From contig NZ_JBBPHP010000009.1 in assembly GCF_038039535.1 (NCBI RefSeq), positions 124,001 through 188,000 of the forward strand: a stretch of DNA of 64,000 bases, read 5' to 3'. The translations under genes were made by a program, and so were the position numbers. Positions 37,412 to 46,120 of the stretch are shown here, piece after piece. The notes beneath the pieces are model-generated. The model was not told the origin of the DNA, made no database searches, and worked only from the letters and a program-made list of their open reading frames with translations. Origin of the DNA: Catalinimonas sp038039535. GTDB taxonomy: Bacteria > Bacteroidota > Bacteroidia > Cytophagales > Cyclobacteriaceae. The number at the start of each line of letters is the position of its first letter. Position 1 is the stretch's first letter.

Positions 37412-37897
37412 ATGCAGATCAAAGTAAAAAAAGAGCCGCATTCTCTCAGAAAAGCGCTAGGAGTATACTTCATCCTCTTTCTACTTTATTTTGCAGTAGC
37501 CATCGCACCATCTATCTGGCTTGATGAAAGCAACTGGCAGAACCTTCCTTTTCTGCGCTGGCTCAATCTTATGCTCATTCCGCTCATCTTCAGCCTGATC
37601 ATCACCCATACATCCCGCAAAGCACACCTCTACCTTACCCATCTGGCTGAACCGGAAGTTATCAGGCAGCGCCTGCTACAGTCGTTTCAGCAGCAGGGCT
37701 ACAGTATCGTCCGTGAGCTACCTAAAAGAGTGTACCTGCGTTCCCGTTTCTTCCTCTGGGATTTCCTTTTGGGGAGAGGCGCTTTGCAACTGAAGGAAAA
37801 GAAATCATCGGTACAGATCAGTGGATGCTGGAGCAAAATTCATCAACTGGAAAAGCTCACTCATGAGGGAGAAATACTCCTCCCTAATCCCAAATAA
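37412..37897 (+). CDS. Hypothetical membrane protein
   Basis: A 161-residue protein with two transmembrane helices (about 14-34 and 45-65) and a cytoplasmic C-terminal region (70-161) that is basic and beta-rich (VIRQRLLQSFQQQGYSIVRE; VQISGCWSKIHQLEKL). No family is recognised. The gene converges with the second sulfatase, with 25 bp between stops. It is probably a real gene, given normal codon use and a clean frame. Confidence 0.65.
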   Translation: MQIKVKKEPHSLRKALGVYFILFLLYFAVAIAPSIWLDESNWQNLPFLRWLNLMLIPLIFSLIITHTSRKAHLYLTHLAEPEVIRQRLLQSFQQQGYSIVRELPKRVYLRSRFFLWDFLLGRGALQLKEKKSSVQISGCWSKIHQLEKLTHEGEILLPNPK

Positions 37898-37922
37898 TTT
37901 CTCCTTTCTGCTTTGCAACACA

Positions 37923-39803
37923 TCAGTTATTAATACTCACTACCAGACCGCAATTCTCCATCGTCTGGTCAAGTGCCATGCCGATAAACATTGGATAAGA
38001 CCAGCTTTTATACCTTCCCCATATATCCCCCGAATATTGAGGCATCACCTGCTCCTGAATGGTATCTATCAGAGGCTGAGCCTTTTCCCCCAGGTTCCGC
38101 ACACTAATGGCTGCCTGCAATACTACCGGCTCGTTCTCATGTTGCAACATACGGGATAGTTCCTGATAAGCTCCTTCATCTTCTATCTCTTTGATCAGAA
38201 TCTCTGAAGCCAGTATGGCTACACTGGGTGATTCATCCTGTGATAATCTACTCAACACATTGTACTGAGAAGCGATATCCCCCTCATAAGCATCCAGAGC
38301 CACCAGCGCCCAGTAACGCACTCCACTGTCTTCGGATTCCAGGTAAGGCATCAGTTCCCTCGGATCTCCCACTTTACCTACCAGATCAGCAGCCTGCAGT
38401 ATACCAGCGGTGGCAAAGCTGCTGCTGTCACGGGCCATCTCGTAGACACTTCTCCCCTCTTCCTGAGCGCGCAGCATCATTTCTCCTTCGTTGAGCAAAC
38501 CGGTATCATGATGGCGCACCATCCAGTCGTAGAGGTTTTGCTGCATCTCCTGTGCCCGGGCCCGCTGCCCTTCTTCCCCAATCAGGTTATGCAGTTCATA
38601 AGGATCATTCTGCAGGTCATACAGTTCTTCAACCGCCTTGGGCATAAACATGTCCTGGGCTTCGGGGGGAAGTTCTCCATCTGCTTTTACCCTGAACAGT
38701 TCTTCGTAACCTCGCTTGCCCCGGTTAAAGATGACTGCATTCTGTATGTAGGGCTTATGCGGCATAAAGTGACGAATATAAATATATCGTCCATCGTAGA
38801 CCGAGCGGGCTACATCATAGCAGTCGTCTGCCCGGTCACGGTAACCGTAGCTGTATGCTTTGGGCTGAACCTCTTCTCCCAGAAAGTTTTCCCCCTCCAT
38901 CATCTGCGGCACTTCGGCACCCGCCAGAGAAAGCACAGTAGGCGCAAAATCCACAAAGTTCACCATCTGCTCAACATCCTGTGCCGTAAGGTTAGAAACC
39001 AGTTCTTTATACTGCTCCGGCACATGCAGCACAAAGGGTACCTGTAAACCGGAGTTATACAGCCAGCGTTTGTAGCGGGGCAACCCAAAACCATGATCAC
39101 CAAAAATAAAAATGATGGTATTCTCATATTCCCCATCTTCCTTGAGCTGCTGCACCAGCTTACCCACTTCCTGGTCAAAAACCGTAATCAGGTCGTACTG
39201 ATGCGCCCATATGCTTTTGAACTCATCGGTTTTGGGATAGTAAGGAGGAATCTGTGCCCGCTCAGGATCATGCTTTTGCTCCAAAGACTCCGTATCTTCC
39301 GGCCTGTCGCTATTGGCGTGCCCTTCGTGGGTGATGCCAAAATTAAATACACTGAAGAAGGGCTGCCCTTCCTGACGATTTCGCCAGTGCGCTTCTCCCC
39401 CATTCTCATCCCAGCGTCCTTCGGCACTAAAATTATAGTCGGTCTTGGCATTGTTGGTCGTAAAATAGCCGACATCCTTCATGAGTTCGGGCAATGTGCG
39501 CAGGTTTTCCGGTACGGGTATATCTGATCGCAGATGCTGCGTGCCCAGCGAGGTAGCGTACATGCCGGTGATCAGCGTAGACCTTGCCGGGGCGCAGATG
39601 GGTGCATTGGAAAAAGCTTTTTGGAAGACATACCCTCCTTCCGCCAGTTGGTCAATATTGGGCGTAGTCGCATAGTCGTCGCCATAACATCCCCAGGCAG
39701 GGCTGATGTCTTCGGCACTGATCCAGAGAATATTGGGAGGCTGGGGCTCCTGACAGGCATAGAAACTGAGGGCAATCCATAAGAATATTAAGCTGCGTTG
39801 CAT
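37923..39803 (-). CDS. Sulfatase lipoprotein with C-terminal HEAT-like repeats
   Basis: A 626-residue exported sulfatase, signal SLIFLWIALSFYACQEP (Cys17). PPNILWISAEDISPAWGCYG supplies the metal site, with Glu-Asp in place of the usual Asp-Asp. The formylglycine motif is C70-A-P-A-R in FSNAPICAPARSTLITGMYA. FIFGDHGFGLPRYKRW near 232-247 is the second metal site. Residues about 480-600 hold HEAT-like repeats (VRYWALVALDAYEGD; ESPSVAILASEILIKEI), an extension seen in heparan-N-sulfatase-like members. It precedes nothing in operon; the GH140 gene lies 109 bp upstream on the same strand, so the two are probably co-expressed. Confidence 0.92.
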   Translation of the reverse strand: MQRSLIFLWIALSFYACQEPQPPNILWISAEDISPAWGCYGDDYATTPNIDQLAEGGYVFQKAFSNAPICAPARSTLITGMYATSLGTQHLRSDIPVPENLRTLPELMKDVGYFTTNNAKTDYNFSAEGRWDENGGEAHWRNRQEGQPFFSVFNFGITHEGHANSDRPEDTESLEQKHDPERAQIPPYYPKTDEFKSIWAHQYDLITVFDQEVGKLVQQLKEDGEYENTIIFIFGDHGFGLPRYKRWLYNSGLQVPFVLHVPEQYKELVSNLTAQDVEQMVNFVDFAPTVLSLAGAEVPQMMEGENFLGEEVQPKAYSYGYRDRADDCYDVARSVYDGRYIYIRHFMPHKPYIQNAVIFNRGKRGYEELFRVKADGELPPEAQDMFMPKAVEELYDLQNDPYELHNLIGEEGQRARAQEMQQNLYDWMVRHHDTGLLNEGEMMLRAQEEGRSVYEMARDSSSFATAGILQAADLVGKVGDPRELMPYLESEDSGVRYWALVALDAYEGDIASQYNVLSRLSQDESPSVAILASEILIKEIEDEGAYQELSRMLQHENEPVVLQAAISVRNLGEKAQPLIDTIQEQVMPQYSGDIWGRYKSWSYPMFIGMALDQTMENCGLVVSINN

Positions 39804-39912
39804 ATAGTTGATGATAGGTTGTTGTAAATCGTGTTACTTATTTCGCCAAAGCTTTTTTCTTCACAAGCTTTCGGAAGAGATTTAATATTTAGCACTAAAC
39901 CGAAGCTTTACT

Positions 39913-41316
39913 TTATTCTCCTTCCTGACCCGGCATCGGATAATTTTTGTTGGCATCATCCAGTATCAGTATCCAGTCCTGCCCCCGTCCCGAGCTGGGC
40001 GGTGTGAAGGTCTGCATACCGGTATTATCGCTGGTGTGCAGAAAATCGGTAATGCCATAGCGGGGATCGTACCATGAAGCAGTGACCGCATGGGAATCAA
40101 TCTGAGAAAGATCTACCGTAAAAGGCGCTCCCCTTGGAGAATATACCAGCGCGAAAGAAGCATCACTGGCAATCATGGCCTTGATCTTTTCTCCGCCCCG
40201 CTCCGGTCCGTCCAGTACGAGCGCAGTATCCGGTACCAGCAGGGTAAAAGGGCGCGACTCAAACAGATTACGTACATGCTTCATCTGGAAGCTGCCCGCA
40301 TGGTCAATGGCATCGTACCAGGGTACGTTGGCACCGATGGCGGGATCACGCCCCGGCTCCCACATCTGCCAGATACTGTTGTGTCCGTAGGTATGCCCGC
40401 AGGCTCCTTCCAGCAGTGAAAAATAAGCAGCCTGACGTGCATCATAATCGTCAAAGCGAAGGTTCTTAGGGTCTTTCTGATTGTAAAAGCCTACCAGTAT
40501 GTTCTCATAGCGCGGCTCACCATCCAGTGTCGGTTTGACAGGCTTTAACTGATAATCATGGACAGCGAATAACCCATTATCATGATCACGTGCCCCGTGG
40601 GAAGACTGAAACATATTAAAGTCCAGCCATTCCGCTTCATGAAAGAAGTCGGAGGACAGGCCCGGTCCGCGGGGATGATAGGTAATGAGATGCGTGCCAC
40701 CATCACCTTCTCTCAGTCCCTGCGCCATGGCTTCAATGATATCTCTGTCTTCTTCGGTAATGATATTCTGGTCGCCGCCCAGTATCCAGATGATGGGCTT
40801 GTCCTGATAGCGTTCTCCCAGATAGGCTCCGTAGCTACGGGCATTCTCTACGGTAAAAATACCAGACTCATCAGAGGCATCCGCCTTCCACTTGTCTCCC
40901 CAGGAGGGCAGCATACCGATAAACATATCCAGCGCAGCGGCTTTGTCTACGATATAATCCACATGCTCAAAATAAGCCTCATTGGGCTGGGCAGGATCAT
41001 TATCTTCCAGAGGCGTGGCACCATAAGCATTAGGTACATTCAGACCGCCAATCTGCGCCAGCACCACGGCCTGAATCACCGTAAAGCCTTTTTCCGACCG
41101 GTTCTCCAGGTACTGATCAGCTTCTTCCCTGTCCAGGCGGTGAAACAGTTCCCAGGCGGTATCTCCCAGATAAAAGAATGGCGTACCATCCTCATACATA
41201 AGGTAGCGTCCGTTGTCAGAAACTTTAAGCCCAGGCGCAGGCTGCGCAAGGAGTAGGTGTGTTAAGAAAAGTAATGAGAGTATTCCCGTAATACGTTTAA
41301 GGTTTGGTTGTTGCAT
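39913..41316 (-). CDS. Glycoside hydrolase family 140-like protein (DUF4038)
   Basis: A 467-residue secreted protein, signal ending LLLAQPAP. LKVSDNGRYLMYEDGTPFFY followed by LGDTAWELFHRLDREEADQY is the DUF4038/GH140 (alpha/beta)8 N-terminal signature. Catalytic acids probably lie in IIWILGGDQNI near 180 and in the KPTLDGEPRYEN segment near 265. A small C-terminal beta domain (about 375-455, putative collagen-binding-like) follows. Known GH140 members release apiose from rhamnogalacturonan-II; the substrate here may differ. It is upstream of a sulfatase on the same strand (109 bp), suggesting shared degradation of a sulfated plant or algal glycan. Confidence 0.9.
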   Translation of the reverse strand: MQQPNLKRITGILSLLFLTHLLLAQPAPGLKVSDNGRYLMYEDGTPFFYLGDTAWELFHRLDREEADQYLENRSEKGFTVIQAVVLAQIGGLNVPNAYGATPLEDNDPAQPNEAYFEHVDYIVDKAAALDMFIGMLPSWGDKWKADASDESGIFTVENARSYGAYLGERYQDKPIIWILGGDQNIITEEDRDIIEAMAQGLREGDGGTHLITYHPRGPGLSSDFFHEAEWLDFNMFQSSHGARDHDNGLFAVHDYQLKPVKPTLDGEPRYENILVGFYNQKDPKNLRFDDYDARQAAYFSLLEGACGHTYGHNSIWQMWEPGRDPAIGANVPWYDAIDHAGSFQMKHVRNLFESRPFTLLVPDTALVLDGPERGGEKIKAMIASDASFALVYSPRGAPFTVDLSQIDSHAVTASWYDPRYGITDFLHTSDNTGMQTFTPPSSGRGQDWILILDDANKNYPMPGQEGE

Positions 41317-41454
41317 TTTGGTTTTTTAGTGAATATAAAAGCTTATGGCTAAGTCAGCAAACCCTAGCCTCAATAAAAAGCCGGAAGAATCGTTAGCGAT
41401 GTCTTTAGCAATTGTTAAATTAGAAAAAAAATTAAGCGCCTAAACGACTACACA

Positions 41455-42054
41455 ATGCGACTATCCCTACTATCCGCTTTAATACTTGGACTTACCGCCC
41501 TTTCCTGTGCTTCCAATGCTCAGGATATTCCCAACAAAGATGCACAGATACAGGCTGCTGTTATGGCTGCTCCCGAAGACAAACGGGCAGAGGCCACCGT
41601 ACTGGGTTTTGATGCGGAAGGTAAGATCGTGACGCTGAGAGAAGGTAGCAACAATATGGTTTGCCTGGGCGATGATCCCAGCGCCCCAGGATTTAGTGCC
41701 GCCTGCTACCATAAAGACCTGGAGCCTTTTATGGCAAGAGGGCGCCAACTGAAAGCGGAAGGCAAATCTCCCCAGGAAATTTTTGACATACGAGAAGAAG
41801 AGGCTAAATCCGGTGAACTGGCAATGCCCGAAGCTCCGACTACCCTGCATGTGCTTTCCGGACAGAATGGACAATACAATGCGGAAAGTGGAACAGTAGA
41901 AAATGCCAATTATCGTTATGTAGTCTACATTCCTTTTGCCACCGCCGAATCTACCGGCTTGCCGGAAAGCCCTGTGGTACCCGGCGGCCCCTGGATCATG
42001 GACCCCGGCACCCACCGCGCCCACATCATGATTTCTACTCCTCCTCAGGAGTGA
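41455..42054 (+). CDS. Hypothetical secreted protein
   Basis: A 199-residue exported protein. The signal LSALILGLTALSCASNAQ could be processed at a lipobox Cys (C18) or after AQ. The mature part begins with an amphipathic segment (AQIQAAVMAAPEDKRAEATV), then beta strands GFDAEGKIVTLREGSNNMVC. Two cysteines (C73, C85 approximately) probably pair. I do not recognise the family. The stop codon is immediately followed by a GGTGTTAT repeat element. Confidence 0.7.
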   Translation: MRLSLLSALILGLTALSCASNAQDIPNKDAQIQAAVMAAPEDKRAEATVLGFDAEGKIVTLREGSNNMVCLGDDPSAPGFSAACYHKDLEPFMARGRQLKAEGKSPQEIFDIREEEAKSGELAMPEAPTTLHVLSGQNGQYNAESGTVENANYRYVVYIPFATAESTGLPESPVVPGGPWIMDPGTHRAHIMISTPPQE

Positions 42055-42098
42055 TGGTGTTATGGTTCTGGGTGGTGTTATGGTGTTATAGTTTTGGG
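42055..42098 (+). repeat. GGTGTTAT-type dispersed element, left arm
   Basis: Starting at the base after the stop codon at 42054: TGGTGTTATGGTTCTGGGTG and then GGTGTTATAGTTTTGGG. It aligns with the element at 44899-44940. No right arm is present here; the 220-bp array begins 65 bp later. Confidence 0.75.
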
Positions 42099-42163
42099 AG
42101 GATTAGCTGACTTAAGCGGCAATTATTAATAAATGGTAAAAGAAACTGTAAGGCTTTGGAGCT

Positions 42164-42905
42164 TGTCATGCCGTCAGGCATCTTAACCATTATCCCAAAG
42201 GATATTAAGAAGTGACTGCACCAACAGAATTTTCCTACAAACTTAAAGATCAACATTTGTATGTGAATCATCTGACTTCAAGACGGTAAAGATCCCTCCG
42301 CAAGCTCCGGGATGACAGTTCACGGATATGAAGGTTATTATTACAAAGAACTTGGAAAACTTAACTGAAAGCTTACGCCCCTACCATGCCGTTAGGCCAC
42401 CCTGGCGGGGCATCTTTACCATCATCCCATAAAAGATCAAAGTGGTGTTGTGAGTTAACAGCAATCGTAAAAGTTAGCGTCCGTATATTAATCAGCTATC
42501 TTCAGGGCGGTAAAGATCTCTCCACTGCGTTGCGAGATGACAGTTCGCGGATATGAAGGTTCATATTACAAAGAACTGTGAGGACGAAGCTGAAAGCTTA
42601 CGCCCCTGTCATGCCGTTAGGCATCTTAACCATTATCCCTAAGGATATTAAGAAGTGACTGCACCAACAGAATCTTCCTACAAACTTAAAGATCAACATT
42701 TGTACGTGAATCATCTGACTACAGGATGGTAAAGATCCCTCCGCGTTGCTACTGGATGACAAACAGCATTCATTAAGGTAATCAATACTAAGAACTTTGA
42801 ATGCAAGAATTTAAAGTATAGGAGCTTGTCATGCCGTTAGGCCACCCCGGTGGGGCATCTTATACTCTATCCCATAAATACTCAAAATGATACCGCGAAT
42901 TCAGA
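42164..42905. repeat. Tandem array of about 220-bp units with TGTCAT...ATGACA termini
   Basis: Three complete and one truncated unit. Element bodies are 42164-42317, 42382-42542, 42607-42761 and 42828 to about 42905. Each opens TGTCATGCCGTTAGGCATC (mutated to TACCAT in the second) and the full ones end GATGACA, so the ends are short inverted repeats. Linkers of 64, 64 and 66 bp separate them, and the first two are near-identical (GGATATGAAGGTT; CTGAAAGCTTACGCCCC). Unit starts fall 218, 225 and 221 bp apart. Bodies 1 and 3 are almost the same. No open reading frame runs through the array. This resembles REP/MITE-type noncoding dispersed repeats. Confidence 0.85.
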
Positions 42906-43101
42906 GTTTACCGCACTCTTTAAGGTTGGTAAATAATGGTTAATTCTCTATTAATTTTTTCACCCACCTTATTTAGAAATGGATTCATAACATATTGGAT
43001 CATATACTCTGTTGCTCCAAGTTTTAATTCCATAAAGGACGTTGAAGATAATGGACGAATCATCAATGTAGTAAACACTTAAGAAAATAATTTTTCAATT
43101 T
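42906..43101. other. AT-rich spacer after the repeat array
   Basis: AT-rich sequence between the truncated last array unit and the hypothetical gene at 43102. Nothing recognisable is seen. Confidence 0.4.
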
Positions 43102-43680
43102 CTAAATTCCCGATCTTTTTAAAAGGTCGTCCAAGTATAAATCTGCATCAACTTGGGAAGTCGTCATTTTATGCATATCATATTTTAATGATACAGAAAA
43201 TGGATAAAGAATTAGGCTTTCAGAATCCATATGAAAAATGATTGCTTCGCATGTGCCCTTAAAACTATTTACAATTTCCTGTTGTAGAATTTCATTTTTT
43301 AACAGAGCACTAATTGAGCTTGTTGCCGAAATTAGTTCTAATATTCCCCACCTCTCTCCTACTATTAATTCTGTCCATATGCAGCCAATACCCTCCTCTT
43401 TATTAAAACCTAGTTCTTCGGCAGTTATACTGAAAGAAGGATTTTTAGGGAATGCAAATGAAAAACGGTAAGAGTTCTCATCATCAATTTGTTCACGAAC
43501 ACCTTTAATCCCTATCTGGATCTTTTTACCATTGATTTTGTAGTATCCTTCTGGGTTCCACCTTTTATTCAAGGTTAATTTTGAAGAAGACTTGCTAGTC
43601 AATAATTTTTTAAAATCATGAAGAAGACTATTTACATGAAGTGTCTTAAAGATTAATTCATAGCTGTAAATTCTTGCCAT
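43102..43680 (-). CDS. Hypothetical AT-rich gene between repeat arrays
   Basis: A 192-residue soluble protein with no recognised domain. It alternates beta-like strands (YSYELIFKTLHVNSLLHDF; EGYYKINGKKIQIGIKGVRE; YRFSFAFPKNPSFSITAEEL) and ends DLYLDDLLKRSGI. Base composition is clearly more AT-rich than flanking genes, and the gene lies between a 220-bp repeat array and a 41-bp tandem array, which suggests recent acquisition. It could belong to an accessory, defence or immunity-type locus, but no partner gene is present. No function is proposed. Confidence 0.65.
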   Translation of the reverse strand: MARIYSYELIFKTLHVNSLLHDFKKLLTSKSSSKLTLNKRWNPEGYYKINGKKIQIGIKGVREQIDDENSYRFSFAFPKNPSFSITAEELGFNKEEGIGCIWTELIVGERWGILELISATSSISALLKNEILQQEIVNSFKGTCEAIIFHMDSESLILYPFSVSLKYDMHKMTTSQVDADLYLDDLLKRSGI

Positions 43681-43804
43681 TTCTTTTAGTTAAGCTCAAC
43701 AACCTGATAAAGCTAATTTATCTCCTTTATTCCTTATACCCCTCCCAAAATACAGTCTTTTATGAAACTTTGCTTAGGTTTTACATAAAACAACTTTCTC
43801 CGCC

Positions 43805-44009
43805 TTCCGGTAAAACTTCCGAAGGACTGAGTACATGGATTTGTGCTCCGGTAATTTTTCCGAGAGGCGGAGCGCATGGATTTGGGCTTCGGGATTTTTT
43901 CCGAAGGGCTGAGCCATTGGATTAGTGTTCCGGCAAACTTTCCGAAGCGTGAAGCAGCCTGTCCCGCCCTCCGGCAAAACCTCCGACGCACGGAGCACAT
44001 GGATTCGTT
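43805..44009. repeat. 41-bp tandem repeat, five degenerate units
   Basis: Units start at 43805, 43846, 43887, 43928 and 43969, exactly 41 bp apart. Shared pattern: TTCCGG, A/T-rich bases, TTCCGA, then GAGCACATGGATT. Units differ at roughly a quarter to a third of positions. Because 41 is not a multiple of 3, frames rotate through the array and the overlapping minus-strand frames across it are not a plausible gene. Confidence 0.85.
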
Positions 44010-44084
44010 TTCCGCTGTCATTTTTCTTACTTCTCTTCACACCTGTTTTCAGTCAGACAAAAGTACCAAAGCAGCTATAAAACC

Positions 44085-44228
44085 CTATTTTTCAGCACAT
44101 TGAGAGGAATCCCCTGGCATTTCATGTCCAAATGTATTTTCAAACTCCCTTTCTCTTACCTCATACAGATCGTGCCTGATTCTGCTCATTATTTCGGCAA
44201 ATTCAGCAAAATATTTGTCCAGGCAATC
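44085..44228 (-). pseudogene. Possible remnant of a protein-coding gene
   Basis: An open minus-strand frame of 47 residues ending at TAG 44085-44087. It reads with ordinary coding character: KYFAEFAEIMSRIRHDLYEV, then REREFENTFGHEMPGD. The only ATG (44189) would give 34 residues. The frame is closed upstream by a TGA within a hairpin. It may be a 3' fragment of a lost gene or a very small gene. Family not recognised. Confidence 0.3.
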
Positions 44229-44252
44229 TCACTTAAAAACTTAGAAGTGAGA
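44227..44252 (+). promoter_or_regulatory. Leader hairpin ending on the start codon of the 44252 gene
   Basis: TCTCACTT (44227-44234) pairs perfectly with AAGTGAGA (44245-44252), loop 10 nt. The 3' arm ends on the A of the ATG, so the start region would be folded in the mRNA. This could dampen translation or be an insertion terminus. Confidence 0.35.
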
Positions 44253-44881
44253 TGATTAAACAAAACTTATTCATTCAACAGACTTATATCGCTTTGCAGA
44301 ATGTGCTGAGCGATGCGGAAATGCTGAGCCTACTCGGCAAGTTCAGCTATAATGAAAAAAAGCTAAAGGAAGCGCTGAACAGTCTGTTGCAGCTCAAAGT
44401 CCTCAGGCAGATGCATTATGAGGCTATGGGACAGTCGCGCCTGGCTACCGCCCAACTCAAACAGGCCAGGAATACCTTGCTGGCCATCTTCCGCATACAT
44501 CAGGATACTGCCAAACTGGCATACAAGAGGGAAGCTGACTACCATGATCATCTGAACATCTGTGGCAAACGCAGAAAAGCTACTGCTGACTGGCTGGCCG
44601 ATGCGGAACGCTTTTATGAGCTTGTACCCGCCGCCATGATGGATAAATACAATGTGCCGCTGGAAGAGCTGACACAGACAAAGCAGATGGTACAGCAGGT
44701 GATGCAGTTGCTGGCCACCCAGGCACTCGCCAAAGCCCGGGCGCAGGATCTGACCCAGCAAAAGCAGCAGCAAATGGAAAAGATGGAGCTGTGGATGCGT
44801 CAATTTTATAAAGTGGCTAAGGTAGCCCTCAGTGATTCTCCCCAGCAAATGGAAGCCCTGGGCATAGTAGTGCCGTCTTAA
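44252..44881 (+). CDS. Hypothetical helical (coiled-coil) protein
   Basis: A 209-residue soluble, almost entirely helical protein. It is rich in Gln, Leu, Lys and Ala, with heptad-like stretches: NEKKLKEALNSLLQLKVLRQ at about 28-47, AQDLTQQKQQQMEKMELWMR near 167-186. No signal peptide or membrane segment. I do not recognise a named family. It ends close to a GGTGTTAT element and begins at a leader hairpin in a repeat-rich region. Confidence 0.7.
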   Translation: MIKQNLFIQQTYIALQNVLSDAEMLSLLGKFSYNEKKLKEALNSLLQLKVLRQMHYEAMGQSRLATAQLKQARNTLLAIFRIHQDTAKLAYKREADYHDHLNICGKRRKATADWLADAERFYELVPAAMMDKYNVPLEELTQTKQMVQQVMQLLATQALAKARAQDLTQQKQQQMEKMELWMRQFYKVAKVALSDSPQQMEALGIVVPS

Positions 44882-44898
44882 TTATTACAGATTGTAGA

Positions 44899-45143
44899 GG
44901 GTGTTATAGTTCTTGGTGTTATTGTGTTATAGTTTTAGGGTCGTCAAGGGGTGAAGCTATTATAGCAACTTCTACTTAAAAAGAGGGTTTGCATTTCATC
45001 AACAATAGTGCTAAGCCAAACTCTTAAATAAAACTATTATGCAAATATACATTTCAACATTCGTATTCGTTGCCTATGCATATTTTGCGAACTTCTAAAC
45101 GAACCATAACACCATAACACCATAACACTATAGCACCATAATA
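44899..45143. repeat. GGTGTTAT element with two inverted arms
   Basis: The left arm (44899-44940) GGGTGTTATAGTTCTTGGTG and so on matches the element at 42055. The right arm (45103-45143) ACCATAACACCATAACACCA is the same octamer inverted. Arms enclose about 160 bp of unrelated AT-rich sequence. The left arm lies 18 bp after one stop codon and the right arm abuts the stop of the convergent DUF547 gene. Confidence 0.75.
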
Positions 45144-46031
45144 CTACTCCTCCCCCTCTGAAGAAGTAGTTTTGCTTTGATTGACTTCTAATTCCGTATA
45201 GTTGCCCAGGTCCAGCGTCCAATCATAATCTTTAAATTCTATATCGGCATCGGCATCTTCGGGGATAATACCGTAGCGGCGCAGCATATCTTTAGCCCCA
45301 TCCAGTCCGTCAAAGTCACCCCGGAACCAGCTGATCAGCGAAGTTACGTATACTTTTTCTTCCTCCGGCTTATAATCAGTAGTGCGGTCCAGAAACTGCT
45401 GTGAAATGATATCCAGTTGTTGATCCAATTGGTCAGCATCATAAATAGCGATATAGGGACAGCTTTTAGCCCCACAGTTGAGCGCAAAATGAATACGGGG
45501 ATCGGTCTCGCTCACCCGAAAAGTTTTCTCAAAGTCATCGGCAAAAGGGTCCTGTATCAGCCCCAACGACCACTTTACCTTAGAGCCGCGAATGATGCCG
45601 TGCTCAATATCATCCAGGCTAAGTGATTCTCCGGCGATGGTAATCTGCTCGCTGGTAAAAAACTTATCCCTATCCTCAAATTTTTCAGGATTTTCCATCA
45701 GGATATGCTGCACAAAACCATTGTAGACATTGATAAAGAAAGCTTTTTTGGCGGCATCAGTATCCAGTGCGTCTTCCAGCGCCTGCACAGGTGCATTGGC
45801 AAGCTGCTCTATGATTTGGGAGGCATCCTGCTTGTCTTTTGCTCTTTGTACCAGCTGTTGAGAGAGTTGCAGATAGTCAGTAGCATGTACTTTTTGTACT
45901 GAATTTGCATTTGCAGCATTATTCTTGTTTGTATCTCCTGGAGAACAATTCAGAAACAGTGCTGTGCATATGATGAATGTAGTAAGCATATTTTTCACAA
46001 ATAATTGATCCTTAGGAAATCCAGCGTTCAT
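45144..46031 (-). CDS. DUF547-domain lipoprotein
   Basis: A 295-residue protein. The signal TTFIICTALFLNCSPGD has a lipobox Cys at about residue 29. An alternative ATG at 45989 gives a shorter leader, but the longer one provides the Lys residues expected before the hydrophobic core. The DUF547 domain covers about 80-250: AAKKAFFINVYNGFVQHILM, SLDDIEHGIIRGSKVKWSLG, DPRIHFALNCGAKSCPYIAI. Conserved Cys, His and Asn in the last segment suggest a papain-like (transglutaminase-related) fold, family knowledge at best. It is exported and monocistronic. Confidence 0.9.
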   Translation of the reverse strand: MNAGFPKDQLFVKNMLTTFIICTALFLNCSPGDTNKNNAANANSVQKVHATDYLQLSQQLVQRAKDKQDASQIIEQLANAPVQALEDALDTDAAKKAFFINVYNGFVQHILMENPEKFEDRDKFFTSEQITIAGESLSLDDIEHGIIRGSKVKWSLGLIQDPFADDFEKTFRVSETDPRIHFALNCGAKSCPYIAIYDADQLDQQLDIISQQFLDRTTDYKPEEEKVYVTSLISWFRGDFDGLDGAKDMLRRYGIIPEDADADIEFKDYDWTLDLGNYTELEVNQSKTTSSEGEE

Positions 46032-46120
46032 ATGTAGTACGTAACTTAATTGTCTTACGGATTGATTTCATTTTTTATATAACGCAATTGGCGTTCGTGA
46101 AGCTATAAAACAAACCACAA

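Larger units (their letters stand above)
43681..44251. other. Gene-free accessory stretch containing a tandem array
   Basis: 571 bp holding the 41-bp repeat array (43805-44009), a coding-like minus-strand fragment (44085-44228) and a leader hairpin (44227-44252). No complete gene is supported. Confidence 0.5.

Noticed and set aside
42164..44009. CRISPR array
   Set aside because: Repeat units are 220 or 41 bp without unique spacers of regular size, and there are no cas genes.
43734..44040. Two overlapping minus-strand frames of 88-95 residues across the 41-bp array
   Set aside because: They arise from a non-coding tandem repeat whose 41-bp period rotates frame; composition is repeat-driven and there is no domain or start signal.
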